From JANPPS01 sp965246925 (lineage in GTDB: Bacteria; Pseudomonadota; Alphaproteobacteria; Acetobacterales; Acetobacteraceae), in the NCBI GenBank assembly GCA_965246925.1, contig OZ251994.1:744001-808000 (forward strand): a stretch of DNA of 64,000 nucleotides, given 5' to 3'. Below are positions 8,628 through 17,851 of this stretch, piece by piece (within the stretch, counting starts at the first letter, position 1; each line of letters opens with the position of its first letter). A program made the translations under genes and the position numbers. The notes under the pieces are model-generated. The model ran no database searches. It was not told the origin of the DNA and saw only the letters and a list, made by a program, of their open reading frames with translations.

Positions 8628-8714
8628 TGGTGCCCAGGAAAAGACTCGAACTTTCACAACCTTGCGGTCACAGGTACCTGAAACCTGCGCGTCTACCAAT
8701 TCCGCCACCTGGGC
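8628..8714 (-). tRNA. tRNA-Leu (anticodon CAG)
   Basis: On the minus strand a 7-bp acceptor (GCCCAGG with CCTGGGC) closes an 87-base molecule with encoded CCA. The D arm carries AATTGGTAGACGC, the anticodon stem CAGGT/ACCTG holds loop TTCAGGT (anticodon CAG), a long variable arm follows, and the T arm contains GTTCGAGT. The long variable arm and D-arm sequence are class II leucine features. Confidence 0.95.
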
Positions 8715-8752
8715 AAACCTTACGGTGGAGCGGCTGGGTAGCGCTGCGCGGG

Positions 8753-9664
8753 GTGAGCGTCAAGGGTGCGCGCGCTCGGTTGGACGCGAGTAAGGGCGCA
8801 GTCTCGGCGAGGTCGGAAAGCACCGGGCACCACCGCGCTCCTACATCCAGCCTCATCGCTGCCGTTCACTCGAAAAAAGCGGCGCTGGACCAGCTCCGGC
8901 CCCATGCCAGGCTGTCGAATCTCGAACATGCACATGACCTCGAGCTGACCTACACGTCCAACGCCATCGAGGGCAACACGCTGACCGCCGCGGAAACCAC
9001 GCTGGTGATCGAGCACGGCATCACCATCGGCGGCAAGCCGCTCCGGGATCATCTGGAGGCCATCGACCATCACGGCGCACTGCTCTACGTCCGCGGTTTG
9101 GCGCGAAGCGGCGGCATGCTGGCGGAACGGGATGTGCGCAGCCTGCACCAGCTGGTCCTGCAACGGTCACAGGCCGGGATCGCCGGGCAATATGCAAAGC
9201 AGGGGCGGTTCATCCTGACGGACGCCGGGCGCCTTGCCTTCCCCTCACCCGCCGAAATCCCGGCCTTGATGGCTGGCTTCGCGGCCTGGCTCGCCCAGGT
9301 GCCATCCGCGCCGCAATCCGCTTTCGATGCACACCGGCGCCTGGTGGACATCCACCCGTTCGACGACGGCAACGGCCGCACCGCCCGCCTGCTCATGAAC
9401 CTGCTCCTCCTCCGCGGCGGCAACCCGCCCCTGGCCATCCGGCCCGTGGACCGCGTGGAATATCTCGGCGCCTTGCAGAACCGGACGGACGCGTTCGACA
9501 CCCTGCTCTACCGCCGCCTAGACGAGACGCTCGACGAATACCTCGCCGCCGCCACCATGGTGCCGCCCACCCAAGGACCCACTCCCGAAGAACCTACCCC
9601 CAGAGAACCTACCCCCAGAGAACCTACCCCCAGAGAACCTACCCCCAGAGAACCGACCCCTTGA
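8753..9664 (+). CDS. Fic domain protein with N-terminal inhibitory helix
   Basis: Fic enzymes usually transfer AMP from ATP to protein hydroxyls. The catalytic motif HPFDDGNGRTAR is complete (about residues 201-212). An inhibitory (S/T)xxxE(G/N) motif, SNAIEG at about 69-74, lies N-terminal to it, making this a self-inhibited class II Fic. The frame stays open upstream through the tRNA-Leu, so the true start must be later. GTG at 8753 is used here and TTG at 8780 is possible; neither has a strong ribosome binding site. The C-terminus is five PREPT pentapeptides from a tandem repeat. The target protein is unknown. Confidence 0.85.
   Translation: MSVKGARARLDASKGAVSARSESTGHHRAPTSSLIAAVHSKKAALDQLRPHARLSNLEHAHDLELTYTSNAIEGNTLTAAETTLVIEHGITIGGKPLRDHLEAIDHHGALLYVRGLARSGGMLAERDVRSLHQLVLQRSQAGIAGQYAKQGRFILTDAGRLAFPSPAEIPALMAGFAAWLAQVPSAPQSAFDAHRRLVDIHPFDDGNGRTARLLMNLLLLRGGNPPLAIRPVDRVEYLGALQNRTDAFDTLLYRRLDETLDEYLAAATMVPPTQGPTPEEPTPREPTPREPTPREPTPREPTP
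9586..9660 (+). repeat. 15-bp tandem repeat, five units, inside the Fic gene
   Basis: The unit CAGAGAACCTACCCC occurs at 9601, 9616, 9631 and 9646 (the last with one T to G change), with a slightly diverged first unit at 9586. The unit is in frame and encodes PREPT, giving a Pro/Glu/Arg-rich tail just before the stop codon. The near identity of the units suggests recent slippage. Confidence 0.95.
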
Positions 9665-9716
9665 GGGACTGGAAATCGGCGCATACTACAAGGCGTCGAT
9701 ACCGGAGGGCACGCCC

Positions 9717-10667
9717 ATGGCCACGCGCAGTGTAGCAACCGTCTTTGGCGGCAGCGGATTCATCGGGCGCTACGTCGTGAAGCGGCTGGCGGCGCAGGGC
9801 CACATCGTCCGGGTCGCCGGCCGCAATACCGAGGCGGCAAAGGGCCTCATGGTCACCGGCAAGGTCGGCCAGGTCGTGCCGCTCTACGTCTCGCTCGGTA
9901 ATGACGCCGCGGTCACGCGCGCGGTCGAGGGTGCTGACATCGTCGTGAACCTGGTGGGCATCCTCACCGAACGACACGCCGGGGATTTCATGCGCGTGCA
10001 GGGGGAGGGCGCCGGGCGCATCGCCCGTATGGCCGCCGCCGCCGGGGTCAAACGCGTCGTGCACGTCTCCGCCATAGGCGCCAGCACGGACAGCCCCAGC
10101 CAATATGCCCGGGCCAAGGCCGAAGGGGAGGCGCAGATGCGGGCCGCCCTGCCCGGCGTCACCATCCTCCGCCCCTCGCTGGTGTTCGGCGCCGAGGATC
10201 AGTTCTTCAACCGGTTCGGCAATATGGCCATGCTGCTACCGGTCATGCCCGTCATCGCCGGCGATACGCGCTTTCAGCCCGTGTATGTCGGGGACGTCGC
10301 GGACGCCGTGATGGCCGTGCTCGGGCGGGAAACTACCGCCGGGCAGGTGTTCGAGCTAGGCGGCCCGCGCGTCTGGACCTTCCGCGAAATCCTGCAATGG
10401 ATCCTTACAGAAACGCGCCGGCGCCGGCCCTTGCTGGAAGTGCCGATGGGCCTCGCCCGCCTGCAGGCCCGGATAGGCGAGCTGGTGCCCGGGAAACCGT
10501 TCACGCGGGATCAGCTTTTGCTGCTGCAGCACGACAACGTCGTGGCGGCGGGCGCGCACGGGCTGGCAGAGTTGGGCATCACACCCACACCGGTCGAACT
10601 CATCGTGCCGGACTATCTAGACCGCTACCGGACCGGCGGCGGCAAGCGGGAGGAAGTTCCCGCATAG
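9717..10667 (+). CDS. NDUFA9-like atypical SDR, complex I-associated family
   Basis: A 316-residue extended/atypical short-chain dehydrogenase fold protein. The N-terminus VFGGSGFIGRYVVKRL is a dinucleotide-binding GxxGxxG motif. Further motifs are VVNLVGIL, VHVSAIGAS, YARAKAEGE (YxxxK) and RPSLVFG. This pattern is that of the bacterial homologues of mitochondrial complex I subunit NDUFA9. They bind NAD(P)(H) and may serve respiratory-chain assembly or quinone biology. No nuo genes are nearby. The ATG at 9717 follows GGAGGGCACGCCC. Confidence 0.88.
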   Translation: MATRSVATVFGGSGFIGRYVVKRLAAQGHIVRVAGRNTEAAKGLMVTGKVGQVVPLYVSLGNDAAVTRAVEGADIVVNLVGILTERHAGDFMRVQGEGAGRIARMAAAAGVKRVVHVSAIGASTDSPSQYARAKAEGEAQMRAALPGVTILRPSLVFGAEDQFFNRFGNMAMLLPVMPVIAGDTRFQPVYVGDVADAVMAVLGRETTAGQVFELGGPRVWTFREILQWILTETRRRRPLLEVPMGLARLQARIGELVPGKPFTRDQLLLLQHDNVVAAGAHGLAELGITPTPVELIVPDYLDRYRTGGGKREEVPA

Positions 10668-10839
10668 GGCCGAAGCGGTCCTTTTCTGGCGCATTTTGAC
10701 GATCATCGCCTGACGAACCCGGTAAATCCGTGAACTCTGGACAGCTTTCCTGTCGTAAAGGTGGATTCGGACTCGCCAAACCCGCCTTTTAGTTCTAACC
10801 GTCTCGCACACGCGACAACGCAAGCGGAGGCGGGGCTCG

Positions 10840-12270
10840 ATGGCTGACAAGATGCTGCAATTCGTCCGCCTGGCGCAGCAATCGCCGCCCAAGCGCGCCG
10901 TCTCGATGCGCCGCGAAGACTTCGCCGAAATCTATCAGGATTTCGACCCGGCGCAGGCCGGCAGCCAGGCCAGCCGCTGCAGCCAATGCGGCGTGCCGTT
11001 CTGCCAGGTGCACTGCCCGCTCGCCAACAACATCCCGGACTGGCTGAAACTCACGGCCGAAAACCGGATGCAGGAGGCCTACGAAGTCAGCTCCGCCACC
11101 AACACGTTCCCCGAAATTTGCGGACGCATCTGCCCGCAGGACCGGCTGTGCGAAGGCAACTGCGTGATCGAAAAGGGCTTCGAAAGCGTCACCATCGGCG
11201 CCGTCGAACGGTTCATCACCGATCACGCCTGGGAACAGGGCTGGGTCAAGCCGCCCGCCCCGAAGCAGGAGCGTCCGCAATCCGTGGGCATCGTCGGCGC
11301 CGGACCCGGCGGCCTCGCGGCGGCGGAGCGGCTCCGCACCCGCGGCTACCAGGTGCACGTCTATGACCGCTACGACCGCGTCGGCGGCCTCATGATCTAC
11401 GGCATCCCCGGCTTCAAGCTGGAAAAGGATGTCGTGCTGCGCCGCTGGAAGCTGCTGGAGGATGGCGGCATCCAGTTCCACCTCGGCGTCGAACTGGGCC
11501 GGGACTTGACCTTCGCCGACCTGCGCGCCCGCCATGACAGCGTGCTGATCGCAACCGGCGTGTACAAGGCGCGGGACATCGGCGGCCCCGGCGCGGGCCT
11601 ACCCGGCATCGTCCCCGCCATGGAATACCTGACCGCCAGCAACCGCCAAGGCCTGGGTGACACGGTGCCCGCCTTCGACAGCGGCGCCTTGAACGCCGAG
11701 GGCAAGCGCGTCGTGGTCATCGGCGGCGGCGATACCGCCATGGACTGCGTCCGCACCGCCATCCGCCAGGGCGCCGCCTTCGTCGCCTGCCTGTATCGCC
11801 GCGACAAGGCCAACATGCCGGGCTCGATGCGCGAGGTGAAGAACGCCGAGGAGGAGGGCGTGAACTTCGTCTGGCTCTCCGCGCCCGAGGCGTTCCTGGG
11901 TGACGATCACGTGACCGGCGTCCGCGTGCAGCGGATGCGCCTCGGCATGCCCGACGCCTCCGGCCGCCAATCGATCGAGCCGGCCGATAGCCACTTCAAC
12001 CTCGAAGCCGACCTGGTGATCAAGGCGCTGGGCTTCGATCCGGAGGAGCTACCGCGTTTGTGGGAGCAGCCCGGGCTTGAAGTCAGCCGCTGGGGCACGC
12101 TGAAAGTGGACCACCGCACGCAGATGACCGCCATGCCCGGGGTATTTGCCGCCGGCGACATCGTCCGCGGCGCCAGCCTGGTCGTCTGGGCCATCCGCGA
12201 CGGCCGTGACGCCGCAGCACGCATGCACGCCTACATGCAGGAGCACGCGCTGGCGGCGGCCGCCGAATGA
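10840..12270 (+). CDS. gltD: Glutamate synthase (NADPH) small subunit
   Basis: Supplies electrons from NADPH to GltB for conversion of glutamine plus 2-oxoglutarate to two glutamates. The 476-residue protein has an N-terminal ferredoxin-like part with cysteine clusters CSQCGVPFCQVHC and CGRICPQDRLCEGNC (two 4Fe-4S sites). FAD-binding GIVGAGPGGLAAAERL and NADPH-binding VVVIGGGDTAMDCVRTA follow. A GGAGGCGGGG site precedes the ATG. It heads a four-gene overlapping operon in which gltB is separated from it by two small secreted proteins, an unusual layout. Confidence 0.97.
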   Translation: MADKMLQFVRLAQQSPPKRAVSMRREDFAEIYQDFDPAQAGSQASRCSQCGVPFCQVHCPLANNIPDWLKLTAENRMQEAYEVSSATNTFPEICGRICPQDRLCEGNCVIEKGFESVTIGAVERFITDHAWEQGWVKPPAPKQERPQSVGIVGAGPGGLAAAERLRTRGYQVHVYDRYDRVGGLMIYGIPGFKLEKDVVLRRWKLLEDGGIQFHLGVELGRDLTFADLRARHDSVLIATGVYKARDIGGPGAGLPGIVPAMEYLTASNRQGLGDTVPAFDSGALNAEGKRVVVIGGGDTAMDCVRTAIRQGAAFVACLYRRDKANMPGSMREVKNAEEEGVNFVWLSAPEAFLGDDHVTGVRVQRMRLGMPDASGRQSIEPADSHFNLEADLVIKALGFDPEELPRLWEQPGLEVSRWGTLKVDHRTQMTAMPGVFAAGDIVRGASLVVWAIRDGRDAAARMHAYMQEHALAAAAE

Positions 12271-12764
12271 GGATCGGGCTTGTGGACCGGCTTAGTCTAG
12301 CCGCCGGGCTGATACTACTAAGCCTGCCTGCCCTTGCGCAGCCTACGCAAGAGGCTCGTCAAGCCGCGCGTGAACTGACGCAGACGATCGGCAGCAACTC
12401 GCCCTCCGTTCAAATCCTGGAACAGCTGCGCGACCAGTTGACCGCAGCGATCGTGCGCAACACCCGCAAGCCGCAAGAAGAGGCGGCGGCGCTGGTGGAT
12501 GAGTTGCTGATGCCGGAACTCACGTCTCACGCCGGTGAGCTGGACGATACGATCATCGACATCTACGCGACCAACTATTCGGCCGAGGACATGCGGGCGC
12601 TGCGCCAATTCTACTTGACCCCGCTCGGCCAGCGCGTGCTGAAGGCGGCGCCCTCTATCGGCGAGCAAAGCTTCACCGCCGGCCGGGCCTGGGGCTCGAA
12701 GGTCGCGCGCGAGGCCATCGGCAACCACGCGGACCAGCTGCGCGAGCGCGGCGTCGTACTATGA
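12267..12764 (+). CDS. Secreted DUF2059-type protein (first of pair)
   Basis: A 165-residue protein with an N-terminal signal peptide (hydrophobic about 9-24, ending LPALAQ). The DUF2059-like region includes YSAEDMRALRQFYLTPLGQ near residue 103, the hallmark aromatic/FYxxPxG motif of the family. It probably acts in the periplasm; no biochemical role is established. It overlaps gltD and the next gene by 4 bp (ATGA), so it is translated as part of the glutamate synthase operon. It shares an AGxxWGS motif near its end with the following gene. Confidence 0.82.
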   Translation: MRIGLVDRLSLAAGLILLSLPALAQPTQEARQAARELTQTIGSNSPSVQILEQLRDQLTAAIVRNTRKPQEEAAALVDELLMPELTSHAGELDDTIIDIYATNYSAEDMRALRQFYLTPLGQRVLKAAPSIGEQSFTAGRAWGSKVAREAIGNHADQLRERGVVL

Positions 12765-13282
12765 GGATCGCTTCGATCATGCAGCAACGCACCCGCCATC
12801 GGCCCAAGCTGTCATTGATCACCGCCTTGGCTGCGTTCCTACTCATCGCCGCAGGTCCGGATGACGCTCATAGTCTGGCGCGGGTCTTCTTGGACAAGGT
12901 CGGCGCCTCGGAGATGATGGAGGCGCTCATCACTGGCACACGGAAAGCAGTGATCGCAAAGATGCAGCAGATGGGACAGACCGAAGCCGTAGCAACCGAC
13001 TTCGCAGACACCAGTCTGCTTCCGGCTCTCAAGGCCCACCGGCCAGAACTGATGCAAAAATTCGAAGACTTGTTAGTCGATGATTTCACGCCGGCTGAAC
13101 TCCGCGCCATTCTGAACAACGAACAGAACGAAGCCCGTCAGTCCGCCGCAAAGAAAGCACCCATGTTACAGCAACAGTTCGCCAAGGCTGGGCAAGAATG
13201 GGGCAGCGCGATCGGAGCCCAGGCTGGAGCCGCCTACTTCGCCAACAAGCCTTCCCCGAGAAGCGACGGAGCTGCAAAATGA
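12761..13282 (+). CDS. Secreted DUF2059-like protein (second of pair, diverged)
   Basis: A 173-residue exported protein. The hydrophobic segment LSLITALAAFLLIAAG (about 17-32) is a signal peptide or anchor. The layout parallels the preceding gene: a helical body, then DDFTPAELRAILNNEQNEA near residue 109, and AGQEWGSAIG near residue 146. The FYxxPxG motif of the first copy is not conserved, so it looks like a diverged tandem duplicate. It overlaps both neighbours by 4 bp. The function is unknown, and the DUF2059 link is inferred from the paralogue. Confidence 0.75.
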   Translation: MRIASIMQQRTRHRPKLSLITALAAFLLIAAGPDDAHSLARVFLDKVGASEMMEALITGTRKAVIAKMQQMGQTEAVATDFADTSLLPALKAHRPELMQKFEDLLVDDFTPAELRAILNNEQNEARQSAAKKAPMLQQQFAKAGQEWGSAIGAQAGAAYFANKPSPRSDGAAK

Positions 13283-16200
13283 GCCTCGATCCCGGACAAG
13301 CCTTCATCCGCGATTGGGCCGCCGACGCCGCCAAGCTCGAACACACGTACGACCCGTCCATGGAACACGACAATTGCGGCGTCGGCATGGTCGCCGCCCT
13401 CGATGGCGTGGCGCGCCGGGACGTGGTGCAGGCCGGGATCGATGCGCTGAAGGCCGTCTGGCACCGCGGCGCCGTGGACGCCGACGGCAAGACCGGGGAC
13501 GGCGCCGGCATCCATATCGAAATCCCGCAAGACTTCTTCGCCGAGGCCATCCGCCGCTCCGGCCATGAACCCAGCGCCGAGCGCATCGCCGTCGGCATGG
13601 TGTTCCTGCCCAAGACCGACCTCGGCGCGCAGGAGCGGTGCCGCGAGATCGTGGAGACCGAGATCCTGCATTTCGGCTACGCCATCCATGGCTGGCGCCA
13701 GGTGCCGATCAACGTCGGCTGCATCGGCGAAAAAGCCAACGCGACCCGGCCCGAGATCGAGCAGATCATGATCCGCGGCAAAGGCGAAGACACCGAAACC
13801 TTCGAGCAAAACCTGTATATCATCCGCCGCCGGATCGAGAAGCAAGTCATCGCCGCGCAGGTGCCGGTGTTCTACATGTGCTCGCTCTCATGCCGTAGCG
13901 TGATCTACAAGGGCATGTTCCTGGCCGCCTCGCTCACCGACTTCTACCCGGACCTGCTAGACCCCCGCTTCATCAGCCGCTTCGCGATCTACCACCAGCG
14001 CTACTCGACCAATACATTCCCGACCTGGAAGCTGGCACAACCGTTCCGCATGCTGGCGCATAACGGCGAGATCAACACCGTCGCGGGCAACAGCAACTGG
14101 ATGAAGTCGCACGAGACCCGCCTGGCGGCCGGCGGCCTCGACCGCTTCATCGATGACGTGAAACCCGTGATCCAGGCGGGGGGCTCCGACACCGCGACCT
14201 TGGATAACGTGTTCGAACTGCTATGCCGCGCCGGGCGGGACGCGCCGATGGTCAAGGCGCTCATGATCCCCGCCTCCGTCGGCGCCGACAGCACCATGCC
14301 CGCCGCACACCGCGACATGTTCCTCTATTGCAACGCCGTCATGGAACCCTGGGACGGCCCGGCCGCCATCACCGCGACCGACGGGCGCTGGGTCATCGCC
14401 GGGCTGGACCGCAACGGGCTCCGCCCCCTCCGCTACACCATTACCGACAGCAAGCTGCTGGTGGTGGGCTCGGAAGCCGGGATGGTGAAGTTCCAGGAAA
14501 GCGAGATCGTGCAAAAGGGCCGCGTCGGCCCCGGCCAGACCATCGCCGTCGATCTGGACGAGGCCCGGTTCTACGAGGACGAGGAGCTGCGGGACGTGCT
14601 CTCCGCCCGCCAGCCGTTCGGCGACTGGGCCAAGCGCATCACTAAGATCGACACCATCGTCAAGACCGACTGTCCGGAGCCCGCCATCTACGAGCCGTCC
14701 GAACTCCGCCGCCGTCAGCTGGCGGTCGGCGTGACCATGGAGGAGCTGGAGATGATCCTGCACCCCATGGTCGAAGACAGCGCCGAAGCCATTGGCTCTA
14801 TGGGCGACGACACGCCCGTGGCGGTATTGAGCGAGCGCTACCGCGGCCTGCATCATTACTTCCGCCAAAGCTTCGCCCAAGTCACCAACCCGCCGATCGA
14901 TAGCCTGCGCGAGACGCGGGTGATGACGCTGAAGACCCGCCTGGGCAACCTCGGTAACGTCCTGGACGAGGATGCGAGCCAGTGCGACCTGCTGCAGCTC
15001 GAAAGCCCGGTGCTATCCAACGGCGAGTTCACCGCCATGGCCGCCATGATGGGCGACGCCGCCTGCCGGGTCGATTGCACCTTCGCCGCCGCCGACGGTG
15101 AGGCCGGCCTCCGCGCCGCGATCGAGCGGGTGCGGCAGCAGGCCGAGGAAGGCGTCCGCGCCGGCGCCGCCCACGTGATCCTATCGGACGAGGCGCAGGA
15201 CCCGTCCCGCGCGCCCATCCCCATGATCCTGGCCACCGCCGCGGTGCACACGCACCTGGTGCGCTCCTCGCTCCGCACCTTCACCAGCATTAACGTGCGC
15301 ACGGCCGAGTGCCTGGACACGCATTATTTCGCCGTGCTGATCGGCGTCGGCGCCACCACCATCAACGCCTACCTCGCACAGGAAGCCATCGCCGACCGGC
15401 AGCGGCGTGGCCTGTTCGGCCAACTCAGCACCAAGGAGGCCGTGTACCGGTATAAGAAGGCCGTCGATAAGGGCCTGCTGAAGGTCATGTCCAAGATGGG
15501 CATCTCCGTCGTCAGCTCGTATCGCGGCGGCTATAATTTCGAGGCGATCGGCCTGTCCCGCGCCCTGGTCGCCGAGTTCTTCCCCGGCATGCAGTCCCGC
15601 ATCTCCGGCATCGGCCTCACCGGTATCGCCCGCAAGGTGCTGGGCCTGCATGAGGCCGCGTGGGATGGCGAGGACACCGCACTCCCCGTCGGCGGCGTCT
15701 ATAAGCTGCGCCGCAAGGGTGAGGTGCACGCCTTCGACGGCAGCCTGATCCATACGCTGCAACAAGCCTGTGCCAATGACAGCTTCGAGACCTACCGCCG
15801 CTACGCCGACGGCGTCCGCCGGCAGAAGCCCGTGGCGCTGCGGGACCTGCTGGATTTCCGCATGGATGGCGTAGTGCCCGTGCCGGTCGACGAGGTCGAG
15901 AGCATCACCGAAATCCGGAAGCGCCTGCTGGCGCCGGGCATCTCGCTGGGGGCCTTGAGCCCGGAGGCGCATGAGACGCTCAGCATCGCCATGAACCGCA
16001 TCGGCGCCCGCTCCGACTCAGGCGAGGGCGGGGAGGACCCGGCCCGCGCCACGCCCCGTGCCAACGGCGACAACGCCAACTCCGCCATCAAGCAGATCGC
16101 CTCCGGACGGTTCGGCGTGACCGCCGAATACCTCAACGCCTGCCGCGAGATCGAGATCAAGGTCGCCCAGGGCGCCAAGCCCGGTGAAGGCGGGCAGCTA

Positions 16201-17805
16201 CCCGGCTTCAAGGTCACGAGCCTAATCGCCAAGCTCCGCCATTCCACGCCCGGCGTCACCCTCATCAGCCCGCCACCGCATCACGACATTTATTCGATCG
16301 AGGATCTGGCCCAGCTCATCTATGACCTAAAGCAGGTCAACCCGGTCGCGACCGTATGCGTGAAGCTGGTCGCCCGCTCCGGCATCGGCACCATCGCCGC
16401 CGGCGTCGCCAAGGCGAAGGCGGACGCGATCCTCATCAGCGGCCACTCCGGCGGCACCGGCGCCAGCCCGCAGACCTCCGTCAAATACGCGGGGCTACCA
16501 TGGGAGATGGGGCTGTCCGAGGCGCATCAGGTGCTGATGCTGAACCGGCTGCGGCACCGGGTGAAGCTGCGCACCGATGGCGGCATCAAGACCGGGCGGG
16601 ACGTGGTGATCGCCGCCATGCTCGGTGCCGAAGAGTTCGGCATCGGCACCGCGAGCCTGGTCGCCATGGGCTGCATCATGGTCCGGCAATGCCACAGCAA
16701 CACCTGCCCGGTCGGCGTCTGCACGCAGGACGAGGAGCTTCGCCAGAAGTTCGGTGGCAGCCCGGAGAAGGTCATCAACCTGTTCAGCTTCATCGCCGAA
16801 GACGTGCGCGGCATCCTGGCCTCGCTCGGCGTCCGCAAGATCACCGACATCATCGGCCGCACCGACATGCTGCAGCAGGTGAGCCGCGGGTCGGACTACC
16901 TGGACGACCTCGACCTCAACCCCCTGCTGGCCCAGGCCGACCCGGGGCCCCACGCCCGGTATTGCACGGAGGAAGGCCGGAACGAGGTGCCGGAGACCCT
17001 GGACGCGCAGATGATCGAGGACGCGGCCGCGCTGTTCAGCCACGGCGAGAAGATGCAGCTGCAGTACAACATCCGCAACACGCACCGGGCGATCGGCACC
17101 AAGATCAGCAGCAAGATGGTGCGCAAATACGGCATGTTCGGGCTGGCGCCGGGCCACCTGTCGGTCCGCCTGCGCGGTTCCGCCGGGCAGTCCCTCGGCG
17201 CGTTCGCGGTACAGGGCCTCAAGCTTGAGGTGCTGGGTGACGCCAACGACTACGTGGGCAAGGGTCTGTCCGGCGCCACCATCGTCGTCCGCCCGGCCCC
17301 CAGCTCCACTCTGTTGAGCCAAAACAACACCATCATCGGCAACACCGTGCTGTATGGCGCGACCGCCGGTGAGCTGTTCGCCGCCGGGCAAGCAGGCGAG
17401 CGGTTCGCGGTCCGCAACTCGGGCGCCACGGCCGTGATCGAGGGCTGCGGCAGCAATTGCTGCGAGTACATGACCGGCGGTACCGTCGTGGTGCTGGGCG
17501 CGGTCGGCGACAATTTCGGCGCCGGGTTCACGGGCGGCATGGCCTTCGTCTATGACGCCGATGACAGCTTCGAACACCGCGTCAACGCCGACACGCTGAC
17601 GTGGCAGCGCGTCACCTCGCCCCATTGGAACGGCGTGCTGCGCGGCCTGGTGGAACGGCACGCCGCCGAAACCAGCAGCAAGTATGCGGCCATGATGCTG
17701 CACGACTGGGCCCGGATGGCGCCGCGCTTCTGGCAGGTGGTGCCGAAGGAATACGTGAAATATCTGCCCGTGCCGCTGTCGGAGGGGGAAGCGCTGCGGG
17801 CCTGA
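13279..17805 (+). CDS. gltB: Glutamate synthase (NADPH) large subunit
   Basis: Hydrolyses glutamine and forms glutamate from 2-oxoglutarate using electrons from GltD. The ATG at 13279 overlaps the previous stop (ATGA), giving 1508 residues; an upstream in-frame extension is open but overlaps a coding gene. Cys33 in EHDNCGVGMV is the amidotransferase nucleophile exposed after removal of a 32-residue propeptide. The FMN domain contains SGHSGGTGASP and the 3Fe-4S cluster lies at CIMVRQCHSNTCPVGVC. The C-terminal beta-helix GXGXG domain is present. Length is normal. Confidence 0.98.
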   Translation: MSLDPGQAFIRDWAADAAKLEHTYDPSMEHDNCGVGMVAALDGVARRDVVQAGIDALKAVWHRGAVDADGKTGDGAGIHIEIPQDFFAEAIRRSGHEPSAERIAVGMVFLPKTDLGAQERCREIVETEILHFGYAIHGWRQVPINVGCIGEKANATRPEIEQIMIRGKGEDTETFEQNLYIIRRRIEKQVIAAQVPVFYMCSLSCRSVIYKGMFLAASLTDFYPDLLDPRFISRFAIYHQRYSTNTFPTWKLAQPFRMLAHNGEINTVAGNSNWMKSHETRLAAGGLDRFIDDVKPVIQAGGSDTATLDNVFELLCRAGRDAPMVKALMIPASVGADSTMPAAHRDMFLYCNAVMEPWDGPAAITATDGRWVIAGLDRNGLRPLRYTITDSKLLVVGSEAGMVKFQESEIVQKGRVGPGQTIAVDLDEARFYEDEELRDVLSARQPFGDWAKRITKIDTIVKTDCPEPAIYEPSELRRRQLAVGVTMEELEMILHPMVEDSAEAIGSMGDDTPVAVLSERYRGLHHYFRQSFAQVTNPPIDSLRETRVMTLKTRLGNLGNVLDEDASQCDLLQLESPVLSNGEFTAMAAMMGDAACRVDCTFAAADGEAGLRAAIERVRQQAEEGVRAGAAHVILSDEAQDPSRAPIPMILATAAVHTHLVRSSLRTFTSINVRTAECLDTHYFAVLIGVGATTINAYLAQEAIADRQRRGLFGQLSTKEAVYRYKKAVDKGLLKVMSKMGISVVSSYRGGYNFEAIGLSRALVAEFFPGMQSRISGIGLTGIARKVLGLHEAAWDGEDTALPVGGVYKLRRKGEVHAFDGSLIHTLQQACANDSFETYRRYADGVRRQKPVALRDLLDFRMDGVVPVPVDEVESITEIRKRLLAPGISLGALSPEAHETLSIAMNRIGARSDSGEGGEDPARATPRANGDNANSAIKQIASGRFGVTAEYLNACREIEIKVAQGAKPGEGGQLPGFKVTSLIAKLRHSTPGVTLISPPPHHDIYSIEDLAQLIYDLKQVNPVATVCVKLVARSGIGTIAAGVAKAKADAILISGHSGGTGASPQTSVKYAGLPWEMGLSEAHQVLMLNRLRHRVKLRTDGGIKTGRDVVIAAMLGAEEFGIGTASLVAMGCIMVRQCHSNTCPVGVCTQDEELRQKFGGSPEKVINLFSFIAEDVRGILASLGVRKITDIIGRTDMLQQVSRGSDYLDDLDLNPLLAQADPGPHARYCTEEGRNEVPETLDAQMIEDAAALFSHGEKMQLQYNIRNTHRAIGTKISSKMVRKYGMFGLAPGHLSVRLRGSAGQSLGAFAVQGLKLEVLGDANDYVGKGLSGATIVVRPAPSSTLLSQNNTIIGNTVLYGATAGELFAAGQAGERFAVRNSGATAVIEGCGSNCCEYMTGGTVVVLGAVGDNFGAGFTGGMAFVYDADDSFEHRVNADTLTWQRVTSPHWNGVLRGLVERHAAETSSKYAAMMLHDWARMAPRFWQVVPKEYVKYLPVPLSEGEALRA

Positions 17806-17837
17806 CCACCGCCGGGTTGGCCCAACCCGGCGGTGGT
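17805..17837 (+). terminator. Hairpin terminator after gltB
   Basis: A perfect 16-bp inverted repeat (ACCACCGCCGGGTTGG with its complement, 17805-17820 and 17822-17837) starts at the gltB stop codon. No clear T-tract follows, so termination strength is inferred from stem stability alone. Confidence 0.7.
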
Positions 17838-17851
17838 GCCATAACCCCGCC

